Assembly (NCBI RefSeq): GCF_017883985.1
Contig: NZ_PRDG01000007.1
Span: 1-58,054, forward strand
Direction: 5' to 3'
DNA length: 58,054 nucleotides
DNA from: Streptococcus oricebi
GTDB lineage: Bacteria > Bacillota > Bacilli > Lactobacillales > Streptococcaceae
The notes beneath the pieces are model-generated. The model was not told the origin of the DNA. It worked only from the letters and a program-made list of their open reading frames with translations, and ran no database searches. The position numbers and the translations under genes were made by a program. This document shows positions 19,122 to 29,479 of this stretch, piece after piece. Every line of letters begins with the position of its first letter. Within the stretch, counting starts at the first letter, position 1.

Positions 19122-19548
19122 GAGGGGATAGCTTTTATCCCAGCTAATGCCGCTATTTGATAGAGTTTAGGGGCCGGAGACCCTTGTCTCGGCCTCCTAT
19201 TGTTGCCTGCTTTGTTAATAGTAATAGAATTCGGGAGCTGGGAGACTGTCTATCTATCTTGTTAGCCCAGCAAGCTATTCTAGCAGTTGATAAGCAGGCC
19301 TTTATATTATGACTTTGGAGGTTGCGGTTACTCTAGACCGCCAGATTAGCGAGACTTGGTTGACCGTCAAGAGAAGCACCGAGATGTTTTTGCCCTAACT
19401 TTTGAAGAGGTCAAGGAGACAAGCCTTAAGGAAATTTTCACCAGATAGCTTGCTTGCGAGCCCCTTTGGAGTAAGCTAGATAGGGCACGAACTGCCTATA
19501 TTGGGCAATATAGCGACTGCAACTGGGAAGCCTCGATTTACTAACAAA
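19122..19548 (+). pseudogene. Unidentified gene remnant after purH
   Basis: The gap holds a GGCC-GAGAC/GTCTC-GGCC hairpin near 19170-19195 and then a stretch (about 19308-19544) that reads like decayed coding sequence on the plus strand. One frame gives RDLVDRQEKHRDVFALTFEE..., then KEIFTR and a stop, then a further 31 codons and another stop. It has no usable start and several stops. I do not recognise the family. It could also be an accidental open stretch. Confidence 0.35.
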
Positions 19549-19586
19549 ACCCCTCCAGACTAGAGAGTTTGGAGGGGTATGTTTTT
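19549..19586 (+). terminator. Rightward terminator
   Basis: ACCCCTCCA pairs with TGGAGGGGT, with GACT/AGTT extending the stem; TTTTT follows at 19582-19586. Probably ends the pur transcript. Confidence 0.8.
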
Positions 19587-19598
19587 CAGAATAAAAGA

Positions 19599-19621
19599 AA
19601 AAAGCAGCCTAGCTGCTTTTT
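19599..19621. terminator. Bidirectional terminator, ends the leftward tRNA pair
   Basis: AAAAAGCAGC, 3 nt, GCTGCTTTTT. The T-run of the minus strand (19591-19603) makes it a good terminator for the tRNA-Glu/tRNA-Asn transcript. Confidence 0.8.
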
Positions 19622-19628
19622 CTATGAA

Positions 19629-19702
19629 CTCCGCCAGTAGGACTCGAACCTACGACATCATGATTAACAGTCATGCGCTACTACCAACTGAGCTATGGCG
19701 GA
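19629..19702 (-). tRNA. tRNA-Asn (GTT)
   Basis: On the minus strand the acceptor is TCCGCCA/TGGCGGA with discriminator G; anticodon GTT. Confidence 0.95.
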
Positions 19703-19707
19703 TTGCA

Positions 19708-19779
19708 TAGTCCGTACGGGATTCGAACCCGTGTTACCGCCGTGAAAAGGCGGTGTCTTAACCCCTTGACCAACGGACC
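19708..19779 (-). tRNA. tRNA-Glu (TTC)
   Basis: On the minus strand the acceptor is GGTCCGT/ACGGACT with discriminator A; anticodon TTC. First gene of the leftward pair. Confidence 0.95.
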
Positions 19780-19802
19780 TTGCTGTTTTTCAGACATATA
19801 CC

Positions 19803-19830
19803 ATTATACCAGTTTCTTTAGCTTTGTCAA
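19803..19830 (-). promoter_or_regulatory. Strong leftward tRNA promoter
   Basis: On the minus strand TTGACA, 16 nt, TATAAT, both hexamers perfect, ending about 23 bp from the tRNA-Glu start. Confidence 0.85.
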
Positions 19831-19996
19831 TAGGATTTTTTTATTTTTTTATATTAAAGAAGCAAAGCTGTCTGCGGAGCTGAAAAGGTTCTTGATTTGT
19901 TGCTATAAGGCTTGATGTAGGAGATTTGGAGCCTGCAAGCCTTATTTACTTGGAAACCCTTCCATTTTTGTTATAATAGATTTAAAATGAGGTAAA

Positions 19997-21289
19997 ATGA
20001 TGAAGATAATTATTATTGGAGCTTCTTTTGCTGGTGTGGCCTGTGCCATGGAGGCGAGAAAGCTCTATCCCCAAGCCCAGATTACAGTGTTAGAGGCAGG
20101 GGAAGAGGTTGCCTATATTCCTAATTCTCTGGCCTGGTCTTTGGCTAGTGGTCGGACTTTTAACCCCCAAAACTGGTCCAGTCAGGAAAATTTAAGAGCC
20201 TTAGAGATTGACTTGCATCTGACTTGCTCGGTTTTAAGCCTAGATTTGAATCATAAAAGTTTAGAAACGAGTCGGGGTTCTTTTAACTATGATCGGTTGG
20301 TTTTAGCTATGGGAGCTAGATCGGAATCGAACTTAATTAAGGGAGCCAAGCAAAACAAGGTTCTAGGACTTAAGTCCTTCCAGCAAGGTCAGCAGGCTTT
20401 TTCGGCCATTCAAGAGGCTCAAAGAATTGCTCTGGTTGGGGGAGGGCCGATTGGGATTGAAATGAGTGAGGCCTGTCTCAAGCTAGGCAAGGAGGTCAAA
20501 CTCTTTGAAGAGGGACCTTGGTTGGATTTTAAGCAGTTTGATGCCCCTTTTACGGAGAGTTTGCTGACTAAAATGGAGGAGGCTGGCTTAGATCTTTATC
20601 TGAATGAGCGGGTCCTAGCAATTGAGGAGCAGGGAGCAAATCTTTCATTAGAAACCAATCGGGGTCGGTATTCGGCTGATTTGGTTCTTTTGGCTGTTAA
20701 TTTTCGGAGTAACAGCCAGCTTTTGACTAACCTATTAGACCTCCACTTGGACGGCCGAGTTTTGGTTGATTCTTATCTGAGAAGTTCGGCCAAGGATATT
20801 TTTGCTGTTGGTGACTTGGCCTATTTGCCAACTCAGCAGACTGAGGCCTATACCCCCTTGATTTCAACGGCGATTCGGACTGGTCAGGTTGCGGCTTGGA
20901 ATCTCTTGGGACCTCGTCTGGCTTTGCCGCCCCTCCTGCGCCTAGTCGGTTATCAGCATTTTGGTCTCTATCGCCTCAGTGTGGGTTTGATTGAGGAAGA
21001 GATTTTGGATCAACAGGCAGTTCATCTTCACTTGCAAAAAGAGCGGGAACTCTTATTGCAGACCATTTGGTCTAGGGAAAGCGGAGTGCTCTTAGGCCTA
21101 CAGGCTATGGGAGAGAAAAATTGTCTGGCTCTGGGCAATCTAGCTCTAGCCGCTATTCGGGGAAAGAGACGAGCAGAGGATCTAGTCCTTGATGAGTTTC
21201 TCTTTGCTCCGCAAGATGAAGCTTTAGGCTATTATTTACACCAGGCGGCCTTGGCTGTTATGAGGGAAAGGGAAGATTTATGTTATTAG
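19997..21289 (+). CDS. FAD-dependent pyridine nucleotide-disulfide oxidoreductase-like protein
   Basis: A 430-residue flavoprotein of the NADH oxidase/CoA-disulfide reductase group. It has the N-terminal FAD loop IIIIGASFAGVACAMEA, a second dinucleotide loop VGGGPIGIEMSEACLKLG (about 150), the second FAD motif DIFAVGDLAYL (about 270) and a C-terminal dimerisation region. In Nox/Cdr enzymes a redox Cys at about 42 sits in SFLSCGIA; the matching stretch here is AYIPNSLA, with Asn in place of Cys. So the usual sulfenic-acid or CoA-disulfide chemistry cannot occur; the substrate is unknown. ATG ATG start with GAGGT upstream. It overlaps the Mga-like gene by 10 bases and precedes glpKOF. Confidence 0.82.
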   Translation: MMKIIIIGASFAGVACAMEARKLYPQAQITVLEAGEEVAYIPNSLAWSLASGRTFNPQNWSSQENLRALEIDLHLTCSVLSLDLNHKSLETSRGSFNYDRLVLAMGARSESNLIKGAKQNKVLGLKSFQQGQQAFSAIQEAQRIALVGGGPIGIEMSEACLKLGKEVKLFEEGPWLDFKQFDAPFTESLLTKMEEAGLDLYLNERVLAIEEQGANLSLETNRGRYSADLVLLAVNFRSNSQLLTNLLDLHLDGRVLVDSYLRSSAKDIFAVGDLAYLPTQQTEAYTPLISTAIRTGQVAAWNLLGPRLALPPLLRLVGYQHFGLYRLSVGLIEEEILDQQAVHLHLQKERELLLQTIWSRESGVLLGLQAMGEKNCLALGNLALAAIRGKRRAEDLVLDEFLFAPQDEALGYYLHQAALAVMREREDLCY

Positions 21290-22716
21290 GAAGCTTAATG
21301 GAAAAGGCTCAAGCCGGCCAGTTCCAGTTATTTAATTTACTTTTGGAGAGTAGGGGAGGTTTGTCCTTGAAGGAGGCCCAGGCTCAAATCGGCCTCTCTC
21401 GCTCAACCCTCCTCAAATATCAAGAGGCACTGGCGGACTTATTTGCCCAGCGGACTAGTCAGGTTTCCTTGCGATTAGAAGATGAGATGCTTCATCTTGA
21501 CTTGGGCTTGGGTAGACCGGCCCAGTCCCTCTACCAGCTCTTTTTAGAAGGTGCAATCAAGTATCAAATTTTGCTCTATCTGCTAAAGCACCAACATTTT
21601 GGTATTCAGCAGTTGGCCTTGGAACTCTTGATTAGTGAGGCTACTCTTAACCGCCATTTGGCAGGTCTGAATCAACTTTTGTCTGAGTTTGATTTAAAAA
21701 TCCAGAATGGCAGTCTCAAGGGCCCTGAGTTACAAATTCGCTATTTTTACTTGCTCTTATTGGATAGTGTCTGGACCAAGGAGCAGCTAGAAGGTCACTG
21801 TCAGCATGATTTTTATGAGAAGGAAATTCTTTTGGTGGAGCATTTGGCTCGGGTTAGTCTCAATCTTCACCAGCGTAGGTTACTGCAAATCTGGTTTTAT
21901 GTGACCAAGAAACGCTTGACTGTTCGAGAGCGGGAAGTTGCTGGGCTACACAATCTGTTAGCCCCTTTTCAAGACAATGTTTTTTACCAGCGGGTTCACC
22001 AGCAGACCTTACGCTATTATATGCGCTATGCCATAGAAACAGATGAGTCTGAGAGCATGAGTCTCTTTGCCTTTCTGGTTTCCTTTTTTATCCTACCCTC
22101 GGATATGATGGAGTACACCTTGGGCTTTGGCGGGCCTATTGTTGATAAGATGACCCAATCCCTACGCCTCCTGCGTCAGCTCAATCTCTTGGGGGACTAT
22201 ACTAGTGAACATGTGACCTATCAACTAGGACAAATCTTTGGTCAGAGCTATTTTTTTAAGGGTTATTTACTGCTGAGTGAGTCTAGCTATGTTTTGGAGC
22301 GTCTCAAGCTGGATATGAAGGAGCATCTTTTGGTCCAGCAGCTTGGGGAACAGTTCTTAAATCCCGGTCTTAGTGGGGATCAAATCCTAAAGTTAGCCTG
22401 GGACTTGGGTCAAACTCTTTATTATATGGTCGAAGAGGAGGCCCAGGGGCTGCGTTTAGGATTGGACTTTTTTGGTAATGAGATGACTCGTTATCGTCTG
22501 ACTCATGCTCTGCAACTGAGCTTGGAGCACAATAGTCTAATTAGCTTAGAACCCTATGATGAGCAAAAGAGCTATGATTTGATTTTAAGCAATAAGGAGG
22601 TGCGGACCTACCCTTCTGGAGCAGCAGTCTACTACCTACAGGGGCCTTTTAATGTCAAGGACCAAGAGGCCATTCGTGCCTATCTGCAAGACTTGGGGGT
22701 AGGTCAGCCTTATTGA
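21280..22716 (+). CDS. Mga-like helix-turn-helix regulator
   Basis: A 478-residue regulator of the Mga/PRD-like type. Two N-terminal winged-helix regions are visible (about 28-50, LSLKEAQAQIGLSRSTLLKY; about 108-130, GIQQLALELLISEATLNRHL), followed by a long PRD-like helical part and a C-terminal EIIB-like region (about 430-478). Its place directly before glpKOF suggests it controls glycerol use, and Mga-like genes hold this place in other streptococci as recalled. The start may be 21280 or 21298; the latter has AGGA 6 nt upstream. It overlaps the oxidoreductase gene, so the two are coupled. Confidence 0.8.
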   Translation: MLLGSLMEKAQAGQFQLFNLLLESRGGLSLKEAQAQIGLSRSTLLKYQEALADLFAQRTSQVSLRLEDEMLHLDLGLGRPAQSLYQLFLEGAIKYQILLYLLKHQHFGIQQLALELLISEATLNRHLAGLNQLLSEFDLKIQNGSLKGPELQIRYFYLLLLDSVWTKEQLEGHCQHDFYEKEILLVEHLARVSLNLHQRRLLQIWFYVTKKRLTVREREVAGLHNLLAPFQDNVFYQRVHQQTLRYYMRYAIETDESESMSLFAFLVSFFILPSDMMEYTLGFGGPIVDKMTQSLRLLRQLNLLGDYTSEHVTYQLGQIFGQSYFFKGYLLLSESSYVLERLKLDMKEHLLVQQLGEQFLNPGLSGDQILKLAWDLGQTLYYMVEEEAQGLRLGLDFFGNEMTRYRLTHALQLSLEHNSLISLEPYDEQKSYDLILSNKEVRTYPSGAAVYYLQGPFNVKDQEAIRAYLQDLGVGQPY

Positions 22717-22762
22717 TTATTGTCAGCTAGTTCAGAAAAAGTAGCTATTTACAGATGAGGAG

Positions 22763-22945
22763 GGGAGGCTGGGACAAAAGTCTGCAGCCTCAAAAATTTG
22801 TTGGGAATATGTACAAGATGCGGTAGCCGCGTCGAAGATCCTTTCGCTTTCCAGCAAGCAATAATAGATTTAAACAGTCCAGCGGGGCTGTTTAAACATC
22901 AGCCTAGAAACAAGAAAGCGGACGAAGGCTTCCTTTTCATTCTTT
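22763..22945 (+). repeat. Putative structured intergenic repeat element
   Basis: A non-coding block with a GAGGCTG/CAGCCTC stem that holds an inner GAC-AAAA-GTC (22765-22791), and a perfect 9-bp TTTAAACAG/CTGTTTAAA hairpin (22869-22896). The GGCTGGGACAAAAGTC motif is familiar from dispersed streptococcal intergenic repeats. Only one copy is in this window. The whole 22717-23203 gap has no gene. Confidence 0.45.
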
Positions 22946-23098
22946 TGTGACAAGCTTCGCTTGCTTTATCCACTCCCTCTTCTTTTAGTATTTAGCTAGC
23001 TAGTCCCTTGCTCTGTCACAAGTCCTCTTTGGGGCCTAGAGATAGGGATTTTTGACCTTTTCTATCAAAATTTAGAAGAAAAAAGAAAAAAACGATAA

Positions 23099-24709
<1,611 letters not shown>

Positions 24710-24747
24710 GATAAAAAACCTCACTGCAAGAGGTTAGGAGGAAAAAA

Positions 24748-26574
24748 ATGGAATTTTCAAAAGCAAGTCGCGCTCAAGCGCTCAAGGAATTAGGCCGAAA
24801 AGAATTGGATCTGTTGATTATCGGTGGAGGAATCACCGGTGCTGGTCTGGCCCTTCAAGCCGCTGCTTCTGGCCTAGAGACTGGTCTGATTGAAATGCAG
24901 GACTTTGCAGAAGGGACCTCGAGTCGCTCAACCAAGCTGGTCCACGGGGGCTTACGCTATCTCAAGCAGTTTGACGTAGAAGTCGTTTCAGACACCGTTT
25001 CTGAGCGGGCAGTCGTCCAGCAAATCGCTCCCCACATTCCTAAACCAGACCCTATGCTCCTGCCTGTCTATGAAGAAGAAGGGTCTACCTTTAGTCTCTT
25101 TCGTCTCAAGGTAGCCATGGACCTCTATGACCTTTTAGCCGGTGTCAACAATACCGATTTAGCTAATAAGCTCCTCAGTAAGGAAGAGGTTTTAGAACGC
25201 CTACCTCAATTGAAAAAGGAAGGTCTAGTTGGAGGCGGGGTTTATTTAGACTATCGCAATAATGATGCCCGGCTAGTAATTGAGAATATCAAGCGGGCTC
25301 ATAGTGACGGGGCACATCTGGCTAGTCATGTCAAGGCAGAGGGTTTCCTCTACAATGAAGCTAGCAAGGTTATCGGAGTCCAAGCTCGCGATCTCTTGAG
25401 CAATCAAGTTCTTGACATCAAGGCCCGAGTGATTATCAATACGACTGGTCCTTGGAGCGACCGGGTAAGAAATCTAGCTGAAGGATCTAAAAAGGTACAG
25501 CAGATGCGACCAACCAAGGGGGTTCATCTGGTTGTGGACTCTAGTAAAATCAAGGTTCCCCAGCCAGTCTACTTTGACTCAGGTCTAGCAGATGGTCGAA
25601 TGATTTTTGTCCTCCCTAGAGAAGAGAAAACCTACTTCGGAACGACCGATACTGACTACCAAGGTGACTTGGAAGATCCGCGCGTGACTCAGGAAGATGT
25701 AGATTACCTACTAGAGATTGTTAATAACCGCTTCCCAGAGGCCAGACTGACAGTGGCCGATATTGAGTCTAGCTGGGCAGGATTACGGCCTCTAATCGCT
25801 GGAAATTCAGCTTCAGACTATAATGGGGGAAACTCTGGTAAGATCTCGGATGCCTCCTTCAATCACTTGGTTGATACAGTTCAGGCTTATTTGAAAGAGG
25901 AACAATCGCGGGAAGATGTGGAAGAGGCAGTGAGCCGACTAGAAGGCAGCACCTCAGAGAAGGTCTTGGATCCGTCTGCTGTATCGCGAGGCTCTAGCTT
26001 AGAGAGAGACGACAACGGCCTATTGACCTTAGCGGGTGGCAAGATTACTGACTATCGCAAGATGGCCGAAGGGGCACTAGACTTAATCTTAAGTATTTTA
26101 GCTAAGGAATTTAACCGTCACTTTAAGGCGATTAACTCTAAGACCTACCCAGTCTCTGGTGGTGAGCTTAATCCGAGCAATGTCAAAGGAGAACTAGAAG
26201 CCCTAGCTCAAAAAGGCCAAGCCTATGGCTTGAGCCTAGAGGAGGCTAGCTATCTGGCCAACCTATATGGCTCAAATGTTTTAGATGTCTATGCCCTAGC
26301 AGAGGAAGTCAAAGTCAATCCAGCCCTAGGCCTAGCAGAGAGTCTTTCTCTAGCCTATGCTCTACGTCATGAAATGACCTTGCGTCCAGTAGACTTCTTG
26401 CTCCGTCGGACCAACCATATGCTCTTTATGCGGGATTCCTTGGATCAGTTAGTTGAGCCAGTTCTTGAAGAAATGGCCAGCTACTATGCTTGGAGCCAAG
26501 AAGAAAAGGCTGCCCATCTGGCTGAACTAGAGCTTGCTATCGCCAAGAATGATTTGGCCCAACTGAAAGGATAA
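24748..26574 (+). CDS. glpO: Alpha-glycerophosphate oxidase
   Basis: A 608-residue FAD enzyme that oxidises glycerol 3-phosphate to dihydroxyacetone phosphate with oxygen, giving hydrogen peroxide. FAD loop LLIIGGGITGAGLALQAA (about 20-37), TSSRSTKLVHGGLRYL (about 55-70), and the RPTKGVHLVV and GGKITDYRKMAE segments. The insertion of about 50 residues (around 355-405) compared with aerobic GlpD fits the streptococcal oxidase form. AGGAGG ribosome site; 38 bp after glpK. Confidence 0.95.
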   Translation: MEFSKASRAQALKELGRKELDLLIIGGGITGAGLALQAAASGLETGLIEMQDFAEGTSSRSTKLVHGGLRYLKQFDVEVVSDTVSERAVVQQIAPHIPKPDPMLLPVYEEEGSTFSLFRLKVAMDLYDLLAGVNNTDLANKLLSKEEVLERLPQLKKEGLVGGGVYLDYRNNDARLVIENIKRAHSDGAHLASHVKAEGFLYNEASKVIGVQARDLLSNQVLDIKARVIINTTGPWSDRVRNLAEGSKKVQQMRPTKGVHLVVDSSKIKVPQPVYFDSGLADGRMIFVLPREEKTYFGTTDTDYQGDLEDPRVTQEDVDYLLEIVNNRFPEARLTVADIESSWAGLRPLIAGNSASDYNGGNSGKISDASFNHLVDTVQAYLKEEQSREDVEEAVSRLEGSTSEKVLDPSAVSRGSSLERDDNGLLTLAGGKITDYRKMAEGALDLILSILAKEFNRHFKAINSKTYPVSGGELNPSNVKGELEALAQKGQAYGLSLEEASYLANLYGSNVLDVYALAEEVKVNPALGLAESLSLAYALRHEMTLRPVDFLLRRTNHMLFMRDSLDQLVEPVLEEMASYYAWSQEEKAAHLAELELAIAKNDLAQLKG

Positions 26575-26577
26575 GTC

Positions 26578-27285
26578 ATGAAAGAAATCTTAAGTGAATT
26601 TTTAGGGACTGCCCTTCTCCTCCTATTAGGGAATGGTGTGGTAGCGGGAGTTGTCCTACCTAAAACTAAAAACCATCAATCTGGTTGGATTGTCATTACC
26701 ATGGGCTGGGGCTTTGCGGTAGCCATTGCCGCCTTTGTTGCTGGAACTGCTGGCCCAGCCCATCTCAACCCAGCCTTATCAATTGCTCTAGCAGTCAAGG
26801 GAGACCTGGCTTGGGGAAGAGCTCTTACTTTTATTGTCGCCCAGTTTTCCGGGGCTATCTTGGGGCAAATCTTAGTATATCTCATGTTTAAACCTCATTA
26901 TGATGTGGAAGAGGATGCGGGAAATATCTTGGGGACCTTCTCAACTGGTCCAGCCATTAAGAATCCTGTTTCTAATCTCTTGAGCGAGATTCTTGGAACC
27001 TTTGTCCTAGTTTTGACCATCATTGCTATCGGCAGTTATGACATGCAGCCTGGTCTAGGAACCCTTGCAGTCTCTGTCCTAATCATTGGTGTTGGTCTTT
27101 CACTTGGGGGGACGACCGGTTATGCCATTAACCCAGCCCGTGACTTGGGACCTCGAATTTTACACCAGCTACTTCCAATCAAGGCTAAGGGAAGTGGTGA
27201 CTGGTCCTATGCTTGGATTCCAGTATTTGGCCCAATCCTAGGTGGCCTCATAGCGGTTCTCGTTTGGAGCCTCCTAAATACCTAG
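26578..27285 (+). CDS. glpF: Glycerol uptake facilitator
   Basis: A 235-residue aquaglyceroporin that lets glycerol diffuse into the cell, where GlpK traps it. Six membrane segments and the two pore motifs, HLNPALS (Asn64) and AINPARDLGPR (Asn185), are visible. The Asp after NPAR is typical of glycerol-conducting members. Starts 3 bp after glpO; AAGG lies inside the end of glpO. Confidence 0.95.
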   Translation: MKEILSEFLGTALLLLLGNGVVAGVVLPKTKNHQSGWIVITMGWGFAVAIAAFVAGTAGPAHLNPALSIALAVKGDLAWGRALTFIVAQFSGAILGQILVYLMFKPHYDVEEDAGNILGTFSTGPAIKNPVSNLLSEILGTFVLVLTIIAIGSYDMQPGLGTLAVSVLIIGVGLSLGGTTGYAINPARDLGPRILHQLLPIKAKGSGDWSYAWIPVFGPILGGLIAVLVWSLLNT

Positions 27286-27308
27286 CTGATAAACCCAGTA
27301 CATCATCA

Positions 27309-27361
27309 AGCATCTATCAGTCAATTCTGTTAAGGATTAGTCTGGTAGATGCTTTTCTTTT
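27309..27361 (+). terminator. Terminator after glpF
   Basis: AGCATCTATCAG pairs with CTGGTAGATGCT (12 bp, one wobble) around a 21-nt loop, then TTTTCTTTTT. Confidence 0.8.
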
Positions 27362-27385
27362 TGGCTCTTCTTCTGAGGTTTGTAG

Positions 27386-27508
27386 ATGAAGTTCCTCTAC
27401 AAGTGCTTGATTAAAGACCTACAGGAAGTTCATACGGGTCAGGAAGCCACTATTGATAGTAGGTTTCAAGTCTGGCTGGAAGGCCAGGAAGTCCTCTTAC
27501 TCTCCTAG
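27386..27508 (+). CDS. Possible 40-residue small protein
   Basis: ATG at 27386 with GAGG 7 nt upstream opens a 40-codon frame (MKFLYKCLIKDLQEV ... LEGQEVLLLS). I do not recognise it. No promoter is evident and a terminator lies just before, so it may be a gene remnant or chance. The rest of the 27286-27697 gap holds only the glpF terminator and the purD promoter. Confidence 0.25.
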   Translation: MKFLYKCLIKDLQEVHTGQEATIDSRFQVWLEGQEVLLLS

Positions 27509-27637
27509 AATCTGCCTGGAGTTTGAAAACTAAGGAAAAAGAAGCCGGATTTTCCATCTATTTTCAAGAAGTTCTCATCTTTTGTCAGGGAATTATTTTT
27601 TGTCCCAAAAAAATTCGCTTTCATAACCAGTATTCTA

Positions 27638-27666
27638 TGGAAATTGACGAACATTTCTGATAAAAT
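27638..27666 (+). promoter_or_regulatory. purD promoter
   Basis: TGGAAA, 17 nt, TAAAAT; expected start near 27673, about 25 nt before the purD ATG. Confidence 0.55.
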
Positions 27667-27687
27667 AAAAGAAAAACATTCGTAAAC
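27643..27687 (+). promoter_or_regulatory. PurR-like operator at the purD promoter
   Basis: Inverted 14-mers ATTGACGAACATTT (27643-27656) and, on the other strand, GTTTACGAATGTTT (27674-27687). The CGAA (27648-27651) and TTCG (27679-27682) cores are 27 nt apart, exactly as at purC. The boxes straddle the -10, so binding should block this promoter (inference). Confidence 0.65.
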
Positions 27688-27697
27688 GAGGTAGATC

Positions 27698-28957
27698 ATG
27701 AAACTCTTGGTTATTGGTTCTGGTGGGCGAGAGCACGCCATTGCGAGAAAATTATTGGATTCACCAGCTGTTGAGCAGGTATTTGTTGCACCAGGAAATG
27801 CAGGCATGGCCTTGGACGGCTTGACCTTGGTCAATATTGCTGCTGATGACTTTGAGGGTCTCCTCAAACTAGCCCAGACAGAAGAAGTGACTTACACTTT
27901 TGTCGGACCAGACAATGCTCTGGCTGACGGGATTGTCAACTACTTTGAGGCCGAAGGTCAGGCCATTTTTGGTCCCAGTAAGGAAGCAGCAGAGCTAGAG
28001 TGGTCCAAGGATTTTGCCAAGTCCATCATGGCCAAGTACCAGATTCCAACTGCCAGCTACCAGACCTTCACAGATTATGAGGCGGCCGCAGCCTATATCA
28101 AGGAGCAGGGAGCACCCATTGTGATTAAGGCAGACGGACTGGCCTTGGGCAAGGGGGTCGTGGTTGCTGAGACAGTTGAGGAGGCCCTAGCTGCTGCCCA
28201 GGACATGCTTTTGGATAATAAATTCGGTGACTCTGGCGCGCGTGTGGTTATTGAGGAATTTTTAGAAGGGGAAGAATTCTCCCTCTTTGCCTTTGTCAAT
28301 GGGCAGGACTTCTACCTCCTACCACCAGCCCAGGACCACAAAAGGGCCTTTGATGGGGATCAAGGTCCCAATACGGGTGGTATGGGTGCCTATTCTCCCC
28401 TTCCCCACCTACCGGAGGCGGCCTTTACAGAGGCGGTTGAGACCATCATCAAGCCAATCTTGGCGGCCATGGAGGCAGAAGGCCGACCCTACAAGGGGGT
28501 CCTCTATGCTGGTCTTATTTTAACCAAGACTGGACCCAAGGTTATTGAGTTCAATGCCCGCTTTGGCGATCCAGAAACCCAAATCCTCCTTCCCCGGCTC
28601 AAGAGCGACTTTGCTCTAGGAATTGAGGCCCTGCTCAAGCAAGAACCAGCTGATTTTCGCTGGCAGGAAGAAGGCATTACCCTGGGTGTTGTCGTGGCTT
28701 CTAAGGGCTATCCAGGCGCCTACCAAAAAGGAAGTGATGTTCCCGCTCCGACCCAAGGAGCCATCAAGACCTACTATGCCGGAGTGGAGCAAAAAGAGAC
28801 AGGTCTTGTCGCAAACGGTGGCCGGGTCTATATGCTAGTCACTACTGCCCCTAGCGTCCAAGAGGCCCAAACCCGCCTCTACCAGGAGCTTGAGCAGCAG
28901 GAGCTAGATGGCTTCTTCTACCGGACTGACATCGGTAGCAAGGCTCTCAAGGACTAG
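27698..28957 (+). CDS. purD: GAR synthetase
   Basis: A 419-residue phosphoribosylamine-glycine ligase (step 2 of IMP synthesis), an ATP-grasp enzyme. It shows the N-terminal LVIGSGGREHAIARKL, the ATP-grasp IVIKADGLALGKGVVV and DHKRAFDGDQGPNTGGMGAYSP, and the metal-binding EFNARFGDPETQ. GAGGT ribosome site. First gene of purD-E-K, with its own promoter separate from the purC block. Confidence 0.97.
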   Translation: MKLLVIGSGGREHAIARKLLDSPAVEQVFVAPGNAGMALDGLTLVNIAADDFEGLLKLAQTEEVTYTFVGPDNALADGIVNYFEAEGQAIFGPSKEAAELEWSKDFAKSIMAKYQIPTASYQTFTDYEAAAAYIKEQGAPIVIKADGLALGKGVVVAETVEEALAAAQDMLLDNKFGDSGARVVIEEFLEGEEFSLFAFVNGQDFYLLPPAQDHKRAFDGDQGPNTGGMGAYSPLPHLPEAAFTEAVETIIKPILAAMEAEGRPYKGVLYAGLILTKTGPKVIEFNARFGDPETQILLPRLKSDFALGIEALLKQEPADFRWQEEGITLGVVVASKGYPGAYQKGSDVPAPTQGAIKTYYAGVEQKETGLVANGGRVYMLVTTAPSVQEAQTRLYQELEQQELDGFFYRTDIGSKALKD

Positions 28958-28993
28958 ATAGACTTGCTTTTAGCATAAAGAAAGAGGAATAAA

Positions 28994-29479
28994 ATGACAA
29001 AAATAGGGATTATCATGGGCTCCAAGTCTGACTGGGCAACCATGCAAAAAACCGCCCAAATCTTGGACGACTTTGGCATCGCTTATGAGAAAAAGGTAGT
29101 CTCCGCCCACCGGACTCCAGACCTGATGTTTGAATATGCGGAAAAAGCCCGTAGTCGGGGTCTTGAAGTCATTATCGCAGGAGCGGGCGGTGCCGCCCAC
29201 CTGCCAGGTATGGTAGCAGCTAAGACGAGTCTGCCAGTCATTGGCGTACCGGTCAAATCACGCGCCTTAAGTGGCGTCGACTCGCTCTACTCCATTGTCC
29301 AAATGCCGGGCGGTGTGCCCGTTGCCACCATGGCTATTGGCGAAGCCGGTGCTACCAATGCGGCTCTTATGGCCCTAAGAATTTTAGCGACTAATGACCA
29401 AGACTTGGCGCAAAAGTTGGCTGATTTTGCTAGAGAGCAAGGAAAGATAGCGGAGGCCTCCACAGATGAACTCAAGTAA
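28994..29479 (+). CDS. purE: N5-CAIR mutase PurE
   Basis: A 161-residue class I PurE that converts N5-CAIR to [14 protein letters not shown] (substrate phosphate site), [22 protein letters not shown] and [31 protein letters not shown] are present. Works with PurK, whose gene overlaps its end by 14 bases. GAGGA ribosome site. Confidence 0.96.
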   Translation: MTKIGIIMGSKSDWATMQKTAQILDDFGIAYEKKVVSAHRTPDLMFEYAEKARSRGLEVIIAGAGGAAHLPGMVAAKTSLPVIGVPVKSRALSGVDSLYSIVQMPGGVPVATMAIGEAGATNAALMALRILATNDQDLAQKLADFAREQGKIAEASTDELK

